DNA of 30,360 bases from JAUVKA01 sp964465145 (GTDB lineage Bacteria; Bacteroidota; Bacteroidia; Bacteroidales; UBA12481): contig CAYXJR010000053.1 in the NCBI GenBank assembly GCA_964465145.1, forward strand, positions 1 to 30,360, written 5' to 3'. Shown here piece after piece: positions 16,807 to 26,530 of the stretch; the first letter of the stretch is position 1, and every line of letters starts with the position of its first letter. A program made the translations under genes and the position numbers. The notes beneath the pieces were generated by a model. The model worked only from the letters and a program-made list of their open reading frames with translations, was not told the DNA's origin and made no database searches.

Positions 16807-19800
16807 ATGTTAAACAAAATAATTCGTTTTTTCCTTGAAAATAAACTGGTAACCTTTTTGGTTCTGATTGTTTTCATCAGCTGGGGGATTATTAATTCTC
16901 CTTTTGGGTGGGACACCGGGATACTACCATCAGACCCTGTACCGGTTGATGCCATTCCTGATATTGGAGAAAATCAGCAAATAGTATATACAGAATGGCC
17001 CGGGCGTTCGCCCCAGGATATCGAAGACCAGATATCTTATCCTCTTACAACATCATTATTGGGTATTCCAGGGGTAAAAACCATTCGGAGCAACTCCATT
17101 TTTGGAGTATCCAGCATTTACATCATTTTTGATGAGGATGTGGAATTCTACTGGAGCAGAACCCGTATTTTAGAGAAACTTAATTCCCTTACCGCCGGAA
17201 CACTGCCCGATGATGTTTCGCCTGCCTTGGGGCCAGATGCAACAGCTCTGGGGCAAGTTTACTGGTACACCCTGGAAGGAAGGGACAAAAATGGTAATCC
17301 TGCCGGAGGTTGGGATCCACATGAATTAAGGACTCTCCAGGATTTCTATGTTCGCTATTCTTTAACATCAGCCAAAGGGGTTGCTGAAGTTGCTTCTATC
17401 GGTGGATTTGTTAAGGAATATCAAATTGATATTGATCCAAATGCCATGAAAGCCCAGGGTGTAAATGTGTCGCAGATCATGGCGGCTGTAAAAAACAGTA
17501 ATCTGGATATTGGTGCCCGTACTCTCGAATTTAACCGTGTCGAATATTTGATTAGAGCCATAGGATACATTAAAAACCTTGAAGATCTTGAAAAAAGTGT
17601 AGTCGCAGTTAATAATAATGTACCAATTCGATTAAAAGATGTGGCCAGGATTAACTTCGGACCTGCCACACGCCGTGGAGGTCTTGACAAAGGAGGTGCA
17701 GAAGCGGTTGGAGGAGTAGTTGTGGCACGCTATGGAGCTAATCCACTTGAGGCAATAGATAATGTCAAAGCAAAAATTGCGGAAATAGAACCCGGATTAC
17801 CTTCAAAAACCTTGAAAGACGGAACCGTTTCCAAAGTAACCATAGTTCCTTTCTATGATCGCACCGGTTTAATAAAAGAAACTTTAGGAACTTTAGAAGA
17901 AGCCATATCACTGGAATTACTTATCAGTATTTTAGTGGTAATTGTTTTGGTTTTTAACCTTAGGGCTTCTTTCCTGATATCCAGTTTGTTGCCAATTGGA
18001 GTTCTCATCACTTTTATCACTATGCGCCAGTTTGGCGTAGATGCTAACATTGTAGCCCTCTCGGGTATAGCTATTGCCATTGGAGTGATGGTGGATGTGG
18101 GGATTGTTTTTACGGAAAACATCATCCGGCATACAAATATGCCGGAAAATGTTGGAGCCAGAGGGAAAAGACTGCTCCAGGTGGTTTACGAAGGGACCAC
18201 CGAAGTAGCAGGTGCGGTAATTACAGCACTCTCAACTACTATTGTAAGTTTTCTTCCTGTTTTTGCTTTGGAAGCTGCAGAAGGGAAGCTTTTCAAACCA
18301 CTGGCATATACTAAAACCTTTACCATGCTGGCGGCTTTGCTGATTGGATTAATAATTATTCCAACACTTGCAAATGTTGTTTTCTCCATACGTTTTGATA
18401 AAAATAAGTATAAAAAAATCTGGAGTATTTTATTAATAGCTTCTGGCTTGCTACTATCCGTATTTACAGGATATTACCTTGCTCTTGCTTTAACTGCTTA
18501 CGGATTGAATAGTTTCTTTTCAGACAAATGGACGGAAAGGAAAAAATCATTTATCAATTATATTAATATCGGCATTTCCATTGTAGTAGTCGTATTTTTC
18601 CTGACTAAAGCCTGGATGCCATTAGGAGCACAAAACTCCCTGTTTGCCAACTTCTTATTTGTTATTGCATTAGTTGGAACAATATTATTTGCTATGTCCA
18701 TGGTTATCTACTTTTACCCGAAAATATTAAGATGGTGCTTAGCGAATAAATGGAAATTTCTGACTGTTCCCATTCTTATTATAGCCTTTGGAATTACAAC
18801 CTGGCAGGGTTTCGATAAGATATTTGGGTTTATGCCTGATTTCGCTAAAAATACTGGTGTTTATAAAAGTTTAAATTCCTCTCTCCCGGGTATTGGTAAA
18901 GAGTTTATGCCATCGCTCGATGAGGGTTCATTCCTTTTGATGCCAACAACTATGCCTCATTCCGGCATTGAAGAGAACCTGGAGGTTATTCGTATCCTGG
19001 ATAAAAAAATCAATACCATTCCTGAGGTGGAAAGTGTAGTGGGGAAATGGGGACGTGTCAATTCAGCTCTTGATCCTGCTCCAACATCTATGTTTGAGAA
19101 TTTGATAAATTATAAATCAGAATATATTCTAAATGAGTCTGGGCATAGGATGCGGTTTAAAGTAAATAAAGAGGGTGCTTTTATTGTAAAAGACGGAAGC
19201 ACCTATAATCCCAGGAAAGAAGACTTTCGCTTGATCACAAAAGAAAACCTGACGGAAGATAAAAACGGAAAACCCTTCCGCCAGTGGCGTGATGAGATCC
19301 AATCGCCAAATGATATTTGGGATGAAATCATAAGTCAAGCTTCTATTCCCGGATTAACATCAGCACCAAAATTGCAACCCATTCAAACCCGTTTGGTTAT
19401 GCTGCAAACAGGTATGCGTGCCCCTATGGGAATAAAAGTTTTTGGCCCAACACTGGAATCCATTGAAAAAGTAGGATACGAAATTGAAAAACACTTAAAA
19501 CAAGTTGAAGGAGTTCAGGCGATGTCTGTATTTGCCGACAGGGTGGTGGGTAAACCTTACCTGGAAATGGAAATTGATCGGGATGCTATTGCTCGTTTTG
19601 GACTATCAGTAAAAGATTTACAAACCACCATTAGCAGTGCCATTGGTGGAATGCAGCTTACCACCACGGTTGAAGGCAGGGAGCGTTTCCCGGTAAGGCT
19701 ACGTTATGCACGTGAGTATCGCGATAACCCAGAGGATCTGAAGAAGATCCTTATTCCTACTCCAGCTGGTACGCAAATCCCCTTAGGTGAATTAGTAACT

Positions 19801-20613
19801 GTTAATTATATCCGGGGGCCGCAATTGATTAAAAGTGAAAACACCTTCCTGGTTGGCTATGTTATTTTCGATAAAAAAGAAGGATTTGCCGAAGTTGATG
19901 TTGTGGAAAATGCACAAGCCTATTTAAATGATAAAATAGACAAGGGAGAATTTAATTTACCCTCCGGGGTAAGTTATGTTTTTACAGGTAATTATGAAAA
20001 CCAAATCAGAGCTACTAAACGATTACTGATTGTAGTTCCAATTTCTTTAATGGTCATTTTTTTGATCCTTTATTTTCAGTTCAGGTCTGTCACCTCTACC
20101 GCACTCGTATTTACGGGAATTATTGTAGCCCTGTCAGGCGGTTTCATTATGCTTTGGCTTTACGGGCAACCCTGGTTTTTGGATGGTTCCGTGGCAGGGT
20201 TAAATATAAGGGATGTATTTCAGGTACGAACTATAAATCTCAGTGTGGCTGTCTGGGTAGGGTTTATTGCCTTGTTCGGAGTTGCCACCGATGACGGGGT
20301 CTTAATAAGCACATATATCAAGCAATTGCAGAATAAACACAAACCCGAAACTTTAAAAGAAGTGAGGGCTTTAGTCCTTGAAGCTGGATCGAAACGGGTT
20401 CGCCCGGCAGTCATGACCACTGCAACCACCATAATTGCACTTATTCCTGTTCTTACTTCCACAGGGAAAGGTTCCGATATCATGATCCCAATGGCTATAC
20501 CATTGTTTGGAGGAATGACAATAGAAGTGTTGACCATGTTTGTTGTACCGGTCCTTTACAGTATGTGGCAGGAAGGTAAAATGAAAAGAGAATTAAAAAA
20601 GTTAAAAGCCTAA
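16807..20613 (+). CDS. cusA: CusA-type heavy-metal RND efflux pump
   Basis: A 1268-residue inner-membrane proton-driven transporter, longer than E. coli CusA (about 1047) because of an extra membrane-rich insertion at about residues 535-690, common in Bacteroidota members. It has an N-terminal membrane segment, a porter domain starting VDAIPDIGENQQIVYTEWPG, the membrane block ISLELLISILVVIVLVFNL, and a second porter domain. The intramembrane proton-relay sequence reads GIAIAIGVMVDVGIVFTEN. This matches the monovalent-metal (Cu+/Ag+, CusA) subgroup rather than the DFG-containing Zn/Co/Cd pumps of the CzcA type. It forms a trimer that should pair with the CusC and CusB homologues encoded immediately downstream (4 and 11 base gaps), moving metal from periplasm to outside. 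Confidence 0.93.
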   Translation: MLNKIIRFFLENKLVTFLVLIVFISWGIINSPFGWDTGILPSDPVPVDAIPDIGENQQIVYTEWPGRSPQDIEDQISYPLTTSLLGIPGVKTIRSNSIFGVSSIYIIFDEDVEFYWSRTRILEKLNSLTAGTLPDDVSPALGPDATALGQVYWYTLEGRDKNGNPAGGWDPHELRTLQDFYVRYSLTSAKGVAEVASIGGFVKEYQIDIDPNAMKAQGVNVSQIMAAVKNSNLDIGARTLEFNRVEYLIRAIGYIKNLEDLEKSVVAVNNNVPIRLKDVARINFGPATRRGGLDKGGAEAVGGVVVARYGANPLEAIDNVKAKIAEIEPGLPSKTLKDGTVSKVTIVPFYDRTGLIKETLGTLEEAISLELLISILVVIVLVFNLRASFLISSLLPIGVLITFITMRQFGVDANIVALSGIAIAIGVMVDVGIVFTENIIRHTNMPENVGARGKRLLQVVYEGTTEVAGAVITALSTTIVSFLPVFALEAAEGKLFKPLAYTKTFTMLAALLIGLIIIPTLANVVFSIRFDKNKYKKIWSILLIASGLLLSVFTGYYLALALTAYGLNSFFSDKWTERKKSFINYINIGISIVVVVFFLTKAWMPLGAQNSLFANFLFVIALVGTILFAMSMVIYFYPKILRWCLANKWKFLTVPILIIAFGITTWQGFDKIFGFMPDFAKNTGVYKSLNSSLPGIGKEFMPSLDEGSFLLMPTTMPHSGIEENLEVIRILDKKINTIPEVESVVGKWGRVNSALDPAPTSMFENLINYKSEYILNESGHRMRFKVNKEGAFIVKDGSTYNPRKEDFRLITKENLTEDKNGKPFRQWRDEIQSPNDIWDEIISQASIPGLTSAPKLQPIQTRLVMLQTGMRAPMGIKVFGPTLESIEKVGYEIEKHLKQVEGVQAMSVFADRVVGKPYLEMEIDRDAIARFGLSVKDLQTTISSAIGGMQLTTTVEGRERFPVRLRYAREYRDNPEDLKKILIPTPAGTQIPLGELVTVNYIRGPQLIKSENTFLVGYVIFDKKEGFAEVDVVENAQAYLNDKIDKGEFNLPSGVSYVFTGNYENQIRATKRLLIVVPISLMVIFLILYFQFRSVTSTALVFTGIIVALSGGFIMLWLYGQPWFLDGSVAGLNIRDVFQVRTINLSVAVWVGFIALFGVATDDGVLISTYIKQLQNKHKPETLKEVRALVLEAGSKRVRPAVMTTATTIIALIPVLTSTGKGSDIMIPMAIPLFGGMTIEVLTMFVVPVLYSMWQEGKMKRELKKLKA

Positions 20614-20617
20614 AACC

Positions 20618-21850
20618 GTGAAGAATATTAAATATATAATCGGAATCTTATTGCTGCTGATTTCCTCAATGGCTTCTGCACAGGAAGACTTAAACAGGTA
20701 TTTACAGATAGCTGCTGAAAATAATCCCGGCCTGCATGTGAAATTCAACGAATATATGGCTGCACTGGAAGTTGCCCCGCAGGTAAAAGCCCTGCCAGAC
20801 CCGCAAATCGCGTTTGGCTATTTTATTATGCCAGTAGAAACACGAGTAGGGCCTCAGCAGTTTAAATTATCAGCCTCGCAAATGTTCCCCTGGTTTGGCA
20901 CACTGAAAGCCAAAGAATATACAGCTAATCAAGCGGCAAAAGCAAAATACGAAGCATTTGAGGAGGCTAAATCAAAATTGTTTAATGAAGTAAGGGCTAC
21001 TTATTACAATACCTATTTCAATTACAAAGCCATTGGTATTACCATGAAGAACATCGATATACTAAACACATTCCGCAAACTGGCCAATATAAAATATGAA
21101 TCAGGATTGGTTTCGGCAGTTGATGAATATCGTATTGAAATAGAAATTGGCGAACTGGAAAATCAGTTGGCTTTACTAAAAGACAAACAGCTGGTACTGG
21201 AAGTTATGTTCAATAACTTGCTCAATGTTGATAATAACCAACCCGTTAAAACTCCTGAACAGTTATGGAATGACGATTTCCCCTTAACAAAACAAGCTGC
21301 CATGGATTCTATTAATCGTTTAAATCATCAGCTTTTAAGCCTCGATTTCCAGCAGATTGCTTTACAATTCCGGCAGGAAGCAGCTTTGGATATGGGAAAA
21401 CCCGAATTCAAGATTGGTTTGGATTATACAATTGTAGGGAAAGGAGTTAACAATATGGCCGGAACTGATGCTTTTATGTTTCCAAACGTTGGTATCACTG
21501 TTCCCCTTTACCGAAACAAATATAAAGCCATGGTACAGGAAGTTGTTTTCCTGGCAACTGCTAAGGAAAACGAGAAAGCTGATAAAACAAATATGCTCGA
21601 ATCCCTTTTCGAAAACGGATGGAAAGAATATCTGGATTCCGACAGAAGGATGGCTCTGAATATATCTCAACTCAATCTGGCACAAAAATCGGTCAGACTT
21701 TTGGAAACCGACTATGCCACGGGTAATAAAAACTTTGAGGAGATACTCCGTATGGAGCGCAAGGTGCTTAAATTTAATCTGGAGTTGGAAAAAGCAAGGG
21801 CTGATAAACAGGCAGCAATTTCATTCATTAATTATTTAATGGGTAAGTAA
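20618..21850 (+). CDS. cusC: TolC-family outer-membrane channel (CusC-like)
   Basis: A 410-residue outer-membrane efflux protein. It has a signal peptide 1-21 (ASA|QED) and two repeated helical halves rich in Ala, Leu and Lys/Glu with the tandem-helix pattern of TolC proteins. Examples are AKAKYEAFEEAKSKLFNEVR and, near the end, LELEKARADKQAAISFINYL. The start is a GTG four bases after the cusA stop codon. No in-frame ATG would keep the signal peptide, so GTG is well supported and translational coupling is likely. Partner of the pump upstream and the adaptor downstream, forming the exit duct. Confidence 0.9.
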   Translation: MKNIKYIIGILLLLISSMASAQEDLNRYLQIAAENNPGLHVKFNEYMAALEVAPQVKALPDPQIAFGYFIMPVETRVGPQQFKLSASQMFPWFGTLKAKEYTANQAAKAKYEAFEEAKSKLFNEVRATYYNTYFNYKAIGITMKNIDILNTFRKLANIKYESGLVSAVDEYRIEIEIGELENQLALLKDKQLVLEVMFNNLLNVDNNQPVKTPEQLWNDDFPLTKQAAMDSINRLNHQLLSLDFQQIALQFRQEAALDMGKPEFKIGLDYTIVGKGVNNMAGTDAFMFPNVGITVPLYRNKYKAMVQEVVFLATAKENEKADKTNMLESLFENGWKEYLDSDRRMALNISQLNLAQKSVRLLETDYATGNKNFEEILRMERKVLKFNLELEKARADKQAAISFINYLMGK

Positions 21851-21861
21851 AAACAGAAATC

Positions 21862-23754
21862 ATGAAAAAATTAATTATAAAAATAAAAGAAAATTATAAG
21901 CTGATAATTGGGGCATTTATTGTCGGCTTGCTGTTTGGATGGATTTTCTTTCATTCTTCAGGAGAAGGAACAAATACAAATCAGGAGCTTAATGGACATG
22001 AAATCCATACTGCTGAATCAGTAAATCAAATCTGGACCTGCTCTATGCATCCGCAAATTAAAATGGATAAACCTGGGAAATGCCCCATTTGTGCGATGGA
22101 CCTTATCCCTTTAACATCCGTGAGTTCGAGTGGCGATGATGTTGATCCCAATGAAATTGTGATGACCGAATCAGCCGCTAAACTGGCTTCTATTCAAACA
22201 ATGATGGTGACCAAAGGTGCTCCGAATAAAACAGTTTATTTACAAGGAAAAGTTCAGGCAGATGAACGCAACATAGCGGAACTAACCGCCCGGTTTGGAG
22301 GTCGGATTGAAAAGCTATTTGTGAACTTTACCGGGCAAAATGTAACAAAAGGGGGAAAACTGGCTACTATATATTCACCCGGCCTGGTTACAGCTCAGCG
22401 TGAGTTACTCGAAGCTGTATCGTTTAAAGAAACCCGCCCTTCTTTATATACCGCTGCAAAAGGTAAATTAAAACTATGGGATTTGACAGACGAACAAATT
22501 TCGGCTATCGAGGAAAAGGGAGAGCCAATGATTTATTTCGATGTTTTATCGCCTATTACTGGCACTGTAATCATGAGGCATGTTTCTATGGGTGATTATA
22601 TTAAGGAAGGAGATGCTTTATTTCAAGTAATTGACTTAACCAGGGTTTGGGTGATGTTTGATGCATATGAAAGTGATCTGCCATGGATAAAATTGGGAGA
22701 TAAAGTCGATTTTACGATTCAGGCCCTTCCTGGAAAAACATTCTCTGCCAAGGTGACTTATATTGATATGCTTATTAACGGCCAAACCCGTGTGGCAAAA
22801 GTACGGGTCGAGGTATCCAATCCAGGATGGACCCTCAAACCGGAAATGTTTACTGCCGGCATGCTTGAATCAAAAATTGCCGAAGCAAGCAACAAAATTA
22901 TAGTTCCCAAGTCGTCGATCTTGTGGACAGGCAAGCGTGCGGTGGTTTACGTAAAGGTACAAAACCGCGAAACACCTTCGTTTTTATACCGTGAGGTGGT
23001 ACTTGGCCCCGAAGCTGGTGCTTTCTATGTGATCTCCGAAGGTTTGGAAGAAGGTGAAGAAATTGCTGTAAATGGAGTATTTAAAATTGATGCCGCTTCG
23101 CAATTGCAGGGTTTACCCAGCATGATGAATCCAGATGGAGGAGTCGTTTCAACCGGTCACAACCATGGCGGACAACCAATGAGCGAAAAGGGAATGGCTC
23201 AGATGGGGAAAAGTGAGAAAACAGGATCAAGCATGGAGAATGAAATGACTGATGAGCATTCTGTTATGGATACTCCTTCGGTGGAATTGAAGCACTTTGA
23301 AGCAGATCCTGTATTTATAAAGCAGCTTACGGATTTATATACTTCCTACCTGCCAATGAAAGATGCTTTTGTGTTGACCGATGCGAAAAAAGTCAGGAAG
23401 GCCGGAAAAAAATTGATCCCCTTTCTGGATGCCATCGACATGAAATTGCTGGAAGGTGAAGCCCATATGGCATGGATGGATCAGTTGAATGTTATGAAGG
23501 GAGCCATCGACAAAATCATGGCTTCAAAGGATATTGAAAAGCAGCGTGCTGCTTTTTCAGATTTCAATTCTGGATTTTACCAGGCGATTAAATCTTTTGG
23601 TTTGGAAGGCCAGAAGGTATATTATGAATTCTGTCCGATGGCATTCAACAATAAGGGAGCCTTCTGGCTCAGTAATGAAGAACAAATTTCCAATCCCTAT
23701 TTCGGTGATGTTATGCTGAGATGCGGTAAGGTAAAAGAAGTTATTGAAAACTAA
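21862..23754 (+). CDS. cusB: CusB-type periplasmic adaptor with HMBD and DUF3347 domains
   Basis: A 630-residue membrane-fusion protein linking pump and channel. An N-terminal membrane anchor (12-31) precedes a heavy-metal-binding domain at 58-84 (WTCSMHPQIKMDKPGKCPIC, with Cys60, Met62, His63, Cys74, Cys77, Met79). The barrel-sandwich and beta-barrel core covers about 110-415. A Met/His-rich linker follows at about 425-470 (GHNHGG, repeated Met), and a C-terminal DUF3347 domain runs from about 475 to 625 with EFCPMAF and Cys/Met residues. The extra modules suggest that metal is captured and handed to the pump. Eleven bases separate it from cusC. The fused arrangement is well known in Bacteroidota copper operons. 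Confidence 0.92.
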   Translation: MKKLIIKIKENYKLIIGAFIVGLLFGWIFFHSSGEGTNTNQELNGHEIHTAESVNQIWTCSMHPQIKMDKPGKCPICAMDLIPLTSVSSSGDDVDPNEIVMTESAAKLASIQTMMVTKGAPNKTVYLQGKVQADERNIAELTARFGGRIEKLFVNFTGQNVTKGGKLATIYSPGLVTAQRELLEAVSFKETRPSLYTAAKGKLKLWDLTDEQISAIEEKGEPMIYFDVLSPITGTVIMRHVSMGDYIKEGDALFQVIDLTRVWVMFDAYESDLPWIKLGDKVDFTIQALPGKTFSAKVTYIDMLINGQTRVAKVRVEVSNPGWTLKPEMFTAGMLESKIAEASNKIIVPKSSILWTGKRAVVYVKVQNRETPSFLYREVVLGPEAGAFYVISEGLEEGEEIAVNGVFKIDAASQLQGLPSMMNPDGGVVSTGHNHGGQPMSEKGMAQMGKSEKTGSSMENEMTDEHSVMDTPSVELKHFEADPVFIKQLTDLYTSYLPMKDAFVLTDAKKVRKAGKKLIPFLDAIDMKLLEGEAHMAWMDQLNVMKGAIDKIMASKDIEKQRAAFSDFNSGFYQAIKSFGLEGQKVYYEFCPMAFNNKGAFWLSNEEQISNPYFGDVMLRCGKVKEVIEN

Positions 23755-23756
23755 AC

Positions 23757-23798
23757 AATTATAAATTATGAATTATCAATTATAAATTTTTAATTATT
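23757..23798 (+). repeat. six-unit degenerate heptamer array, AATTATN
   Basis: Six uninterrupted 7-base units. Five are AATTAT plus one variable base (A, G, C, A, T in order) and the fifth in line is AATTTTT. The array starts two bases after the cusB stop codon and ends 14 bases before the HMA start. All four bases occur at the seventh position while the first six are nearly fixed. Confidence 0.85.
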
Positions 23799-23812
23799 AA
23801 ACAGTTAAAAGC

Positions 23813-24163
23813 ATGAAAACAAGAAAGATTATTATGATGGTGGTAGTTATGTTTGCTGCCACAAGTTTGTTCGCTCAGAACAAGACAAACGAAAAGTTCA
23901 AAGTGTATGGAAAGTGCGGCATGTGCAAAACCCGCATTGAAAAGACTGTTGCCGCCGTTCCAGGTGTTGTAAGTGCTGCTTGGGATCAGAAAACCAACAT
24001 GTTAGACGTAACATATAAAACTAAGCAAGTCAAGGCTATTGATATCCACAAGGCCGTGGCCAAAGTGGGCCATGATACCGAGCTTGAACGTGCTGATGAT
24101 AAAGTTTACGCCGCTCTTCCAGGTTGCTGTCATTACGACAGGCCAACTGCCAAGAAAAAATAA
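23813..24163 (+). CDS. exported heavy-metal-associated (HMA) domain protein
   Basis: A 116-residue periplasmic protein. Signal peptide 1-21 (LFA|QNK), then one HMA ferredoxin-like domain with the metal-binding loop GKCGMCKTRIE (Cys35, Cys38), followed by VPGVVSAAWD and the closing HKAVAKVGHD. A tail with LPGCCHYDR adds two cysteines and a histidine (105-107), seen in related Bacteroidota proteins. It probably binds Cu+ and delivers it to the export complex or buffers it. It is the last gene of the operon: a strong terminator follows 21 bases after the stop codon. Confidence 0.88.
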   Translation: MKTRKIIMMVVVMFAATSLFAQNKTNEKFKVYGKCGMCKTRIEKTVAAVPGVVSAAWDQKTNMLDVTYKTKQVKAIDIHKAVAKVGHDTELERADDKVYAALPGCCHYDRPTAKKK

Positions 24164-24184
24164 TAACTTCCAGCTTTGGATTTT

Positions 24185-24218
24185 GATACCCCGGGAATCT
24201 TTTTCGGGGTATCTTTTT
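24185..24218 (+). terminator. intrinsic terminator of the copper export operon
   Basis: GATACCCCG (24185-24193) pairs perfectly with CGGGGTATC (24205-24213) around an 11-base loop and is followed by five T (24214-24218). Confidence 0.92.
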
Positions 24219-24295
24219 GTATTCGTAAGAACCTTGATCACAGTTTTGACCAGGGAAGCCATGATCCATTATTAGAATGTGTTATAAAATTTCAA

Positions 24296-24303
24296 TACCT
24301 TTG
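24296..24303 (+). promoter_or_regulatory. -7 promoter element for the GH172 gene
   Basis: TACCTTTG matches TAnnTTTG exactly and lies 28 bases before the ATG at 24331. An upstream in-frame ATG (24277) precedes the promoter and is therefore not used. No clear TTG at the -33 distance. Confidence 0.6.
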
Positions 24304-24330
24304 TTCAATAATTTAATATCGATTCCTGCC

Positions 24331-26460
24331 ATGAAAAAGCCAAATAACCTTTTCCCGAGAATGAGTGTGATAATAGTATTGGGTTTGTTCTCGATTATTA
24401 ATTTCCAGAGCTGCAACACAGCCGGGCCTGAGATCAGCTTAAGCAGCCTATTACAGGATATGACTGACAGAGTATCAGTGAGTTCTTATCCTTCTCCGGG
24501 TTTTACCTGCAAACAGTTTAGCAGCTACGACCAGAATACTGTTGCTCCGGGCGAGGAAGGTTGGTTTGCCAATCATGATGCCTCCTGGTTCATCCGCCAG
24601 GAGGAAAATAATGGACGGAGGGAATTTGTTATGGTTGACGCTGTTGGCCCGGGTGCTATTGTCAGGTTCTGGATGACCTTCGGAAATGAAGCCGCTTATA
24701 CAGGCACTTTGAGGATCTATTTTGATGGTTCTGACACTCCGGAAATAGAAGGCCCGGTCCTGGATATTATTTCAGGTGGTGCCCTTGTTGGGGAACCCCT
24801 GAGTTCCAGCGTATCGCCAGAATCGAACTATTACCAACGCGGACATAATCTATATCTGCCAATTCCTTATGCCAATCATGTTAAAATCACTTATGAGTGC
24901 CCGGCATTGGATCCGGTAAAGCACAGTCCATCTGTATATTACAATATCAGTTACAGAACCTATACTGAGGTGACAAATGTGAAAAGCTTTTCAATGAAAG
25001 AACTAGCAGGGCTGTCCAGTCTTGTCGAAAAAACGCAACAGCAATTTACAACTATTCCTGATCCGTTACAGACACTATCCAATGCTGAAATGAAGGAGCA
25101 AACTGGTCGGCTTGAACCTGGTGAATCTTTAGAAACCATATTGTCCGGAAGTGAAGCAGTTAACAAGATAAATCTCAAAATTGAAGCTAATAATTTACCA
25201 CAGGCTTTACGCTCAACTGTTATCGAAATGATTTTTGATGATCAACAAACTGTATGGGCCCCTGTTGGTGACTTTTTTGGTACTGGATACCAGATCCGGC
25301 CATATAAAACCTGGTATACCGAAGTTAAAGAAGATGGAAACATGACCTGCCGGTGGATTATGCCTTTTAAAAAATCAGCTGTAGTAAGAATTACAAACTA
25401 TGGAGACCAGGTTGTCGAAATTGCTAATCACCAATTATGGACAAGAAAAAATAGATGGTCTAAGAATTCTATGCACTTTGGAGCTATCTGGCATGAACTT
25501 CGGGAAGTAGAGTCAGTTGGCCCAGGCTATGTCAAAGGGGATGGCGGACACTTTGATGTTAATTATGTTACCCTGACCGGTGAAGGTGTTTATATGGGCA
25601 CAGGCCTGACAGTTTTCAACACAGCCGATGCCTGGTGGGGAGAAGGTGATGAGAAGATTTGGGTCGATGGTGAATCATTCCCATCCTTTATTGGCACAGG
25701 TACTGAAGATTATTTTGGATATGCCTGGTGCCGTCCTGAGGTTTTCTCACATTTCCTAATTGCCCAGCCCGATGGATCTGGTAATTTTCACACAGGCATG
25801 TCGGTCAACCTTCGCTTCTATATTTTGGACGGAATTCCATTCACCAATTCTTTGCAATTCGACCTGGAGCTATGGCACTGGGCCAAAACTGTAATGAATT
25901 ATGCACCCATGTCTTTCTGGTATTTAAAACCTGGCGGGACGTGCAATGTGGTACCCGATATAGAAGCAGTGAAAAAGGAAGTGGCACTTAAAAGGCAGGA
26001 CCTTATCAAACCGAAACCCATAATTAACGGAATACTGGAAGGAGAAAGCCTCAGAGTTATTGATATGAGTAATGGTGATTACCAGATCCAGAATTCAAGC
26101 GATTGGAATTGGAGTGATGATTCTCAACTCTGGTGGATTGCAGACGCTGATAAAGCAATTCTGAATGCCGATTTTATCATCGAAGAAGCCGGAACCTATA
26201 ATATACAGCTGAATTTCACTAAGGCCATCGACTATGGGAATTTCCGAATAGCCATCAATGGCAATTATTATCCAAAGGTACTTGTTGGTTATCATGACCA
26301 AACAGGAAAAGATGTTATCACCCAATTAGTAAATCTGGGTATTTTCAAGCTTGAGAAAGGAGCCAACACCCTTAAGATCGAGGTCGATGGAAAACACCGT
26401 AAGGCAATACCAAAGTATATGGTTGGGATCGACTACCTTAAGATCAAGATACAAGAATAA
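24331..26460 (+). CDS. GH172 (DUF2961) glycoside hydrolase lipoprotein
   Basis: A 709-residue surface or periplasmic lipoprotein: hydrophobic signal then FQSC with Cys28 as the lipidated residue. The DUF2961 domain (about 60-560) belongs to glycoside hydrolase family 172, whose characterised members act on furanosides (difructose dianhydride, D-arabinan, D-fructofuranosides). WWGEGDEKIW carries Glu438, and GTGTEDYFGYAW carries Glu459. The 21-residue spacing equals, from memory, that of nucleophile and acid/base in the Bifidobacterium enzyme (Glu270 and Glu291), so activity is likely. Residues about 575-709 form a beta-rich domain, possibly carbohydrate-binding. The start at 24331 is chosen because a promoter lies between it and the upstream ATG. 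The gene is convergent with GH92, and its last codons lie inside a repeat array. Confidence 0.87.
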   Translation: MKKPNNLFPRMSVIIVLGLFSIINFQSCNTAGPEISLSSLLQDMTDRVSVSSYPSPGFTCKQFSSYDQNTVAPGEEGWFANHDASWFIRQEENNGRREFVMVDAVGPGAIVRFWMTFGNEAAYTGTLRIYFDGSDTPEIEGPVLDIISGGALVGEPLSSSVSPESNYYQRGHNLYLPIPYANHVKITYECPALDPVKHSPSVYYNISYRTYTEVTNVKSFSMKELAGLSSLVEKTQQQFTTIPDPLQTLSNAEMKEQTGRLEPGESLETILSGSEAVNKINLKIEANNLPQALRSTVIEMIFDDQQTVWAPVGDFFGTGYQIRPYKTWYTEVKEDGNMTCRWIMPFKKSAVVRITNYGDQVVEIANHQLWTRKNRWSKNSMHFGAIWHELREVESVGPGYVKGDGGHFDVNYVTLTGEGVYMGTGLTVFNTADAWWGEGDEKIWVDGESFPSFIGTGTEDYFGYAWCRPEVFSHFLIAQPDGSGNFHTGMSVNLRFYILDGIPFTNSLQFDLELWHWAKTVMNYAPMSFWYLKPGGTCNVVPDIEAVKKEVALKRQDLIKPKPIINGILEGESLRVIDMSNGDYQIQNSSDWNWSDDSQLWWIADADKAILNADFIIEEAGTYNIQLNFTKAIDYGNFRIAINGNYYPKVLVGYHDQTGKDVITQLVNLGIFKLEKGANTLKIEVDGKHRKAIPKYMVGIDYLKIKIQE

Positions 26461-26514
26461 AGATACAAGAGGTAAGAAAATTGAATCAAGAACCAAAATT
26501 AAAGAAAAGAGATG
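26445..26514 (+). repeat. degenerate heptamer array, CAAGANN, plus-strand arm
   Basis: Ten 7-base units in register (CAAGATA, CAAGAAT, AAAGATA, CAAGAGG, TAAGAAA and weaker copies). The array begins inside the last codons of the GH172 gene, and the TAA stop (26458-26460) lies within the units. The conserved part is CAAGA; the last two positions vary freely. Confidence 0.8.
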
Positions 26515-26530
26515 TCAAGAATCTTCATTT

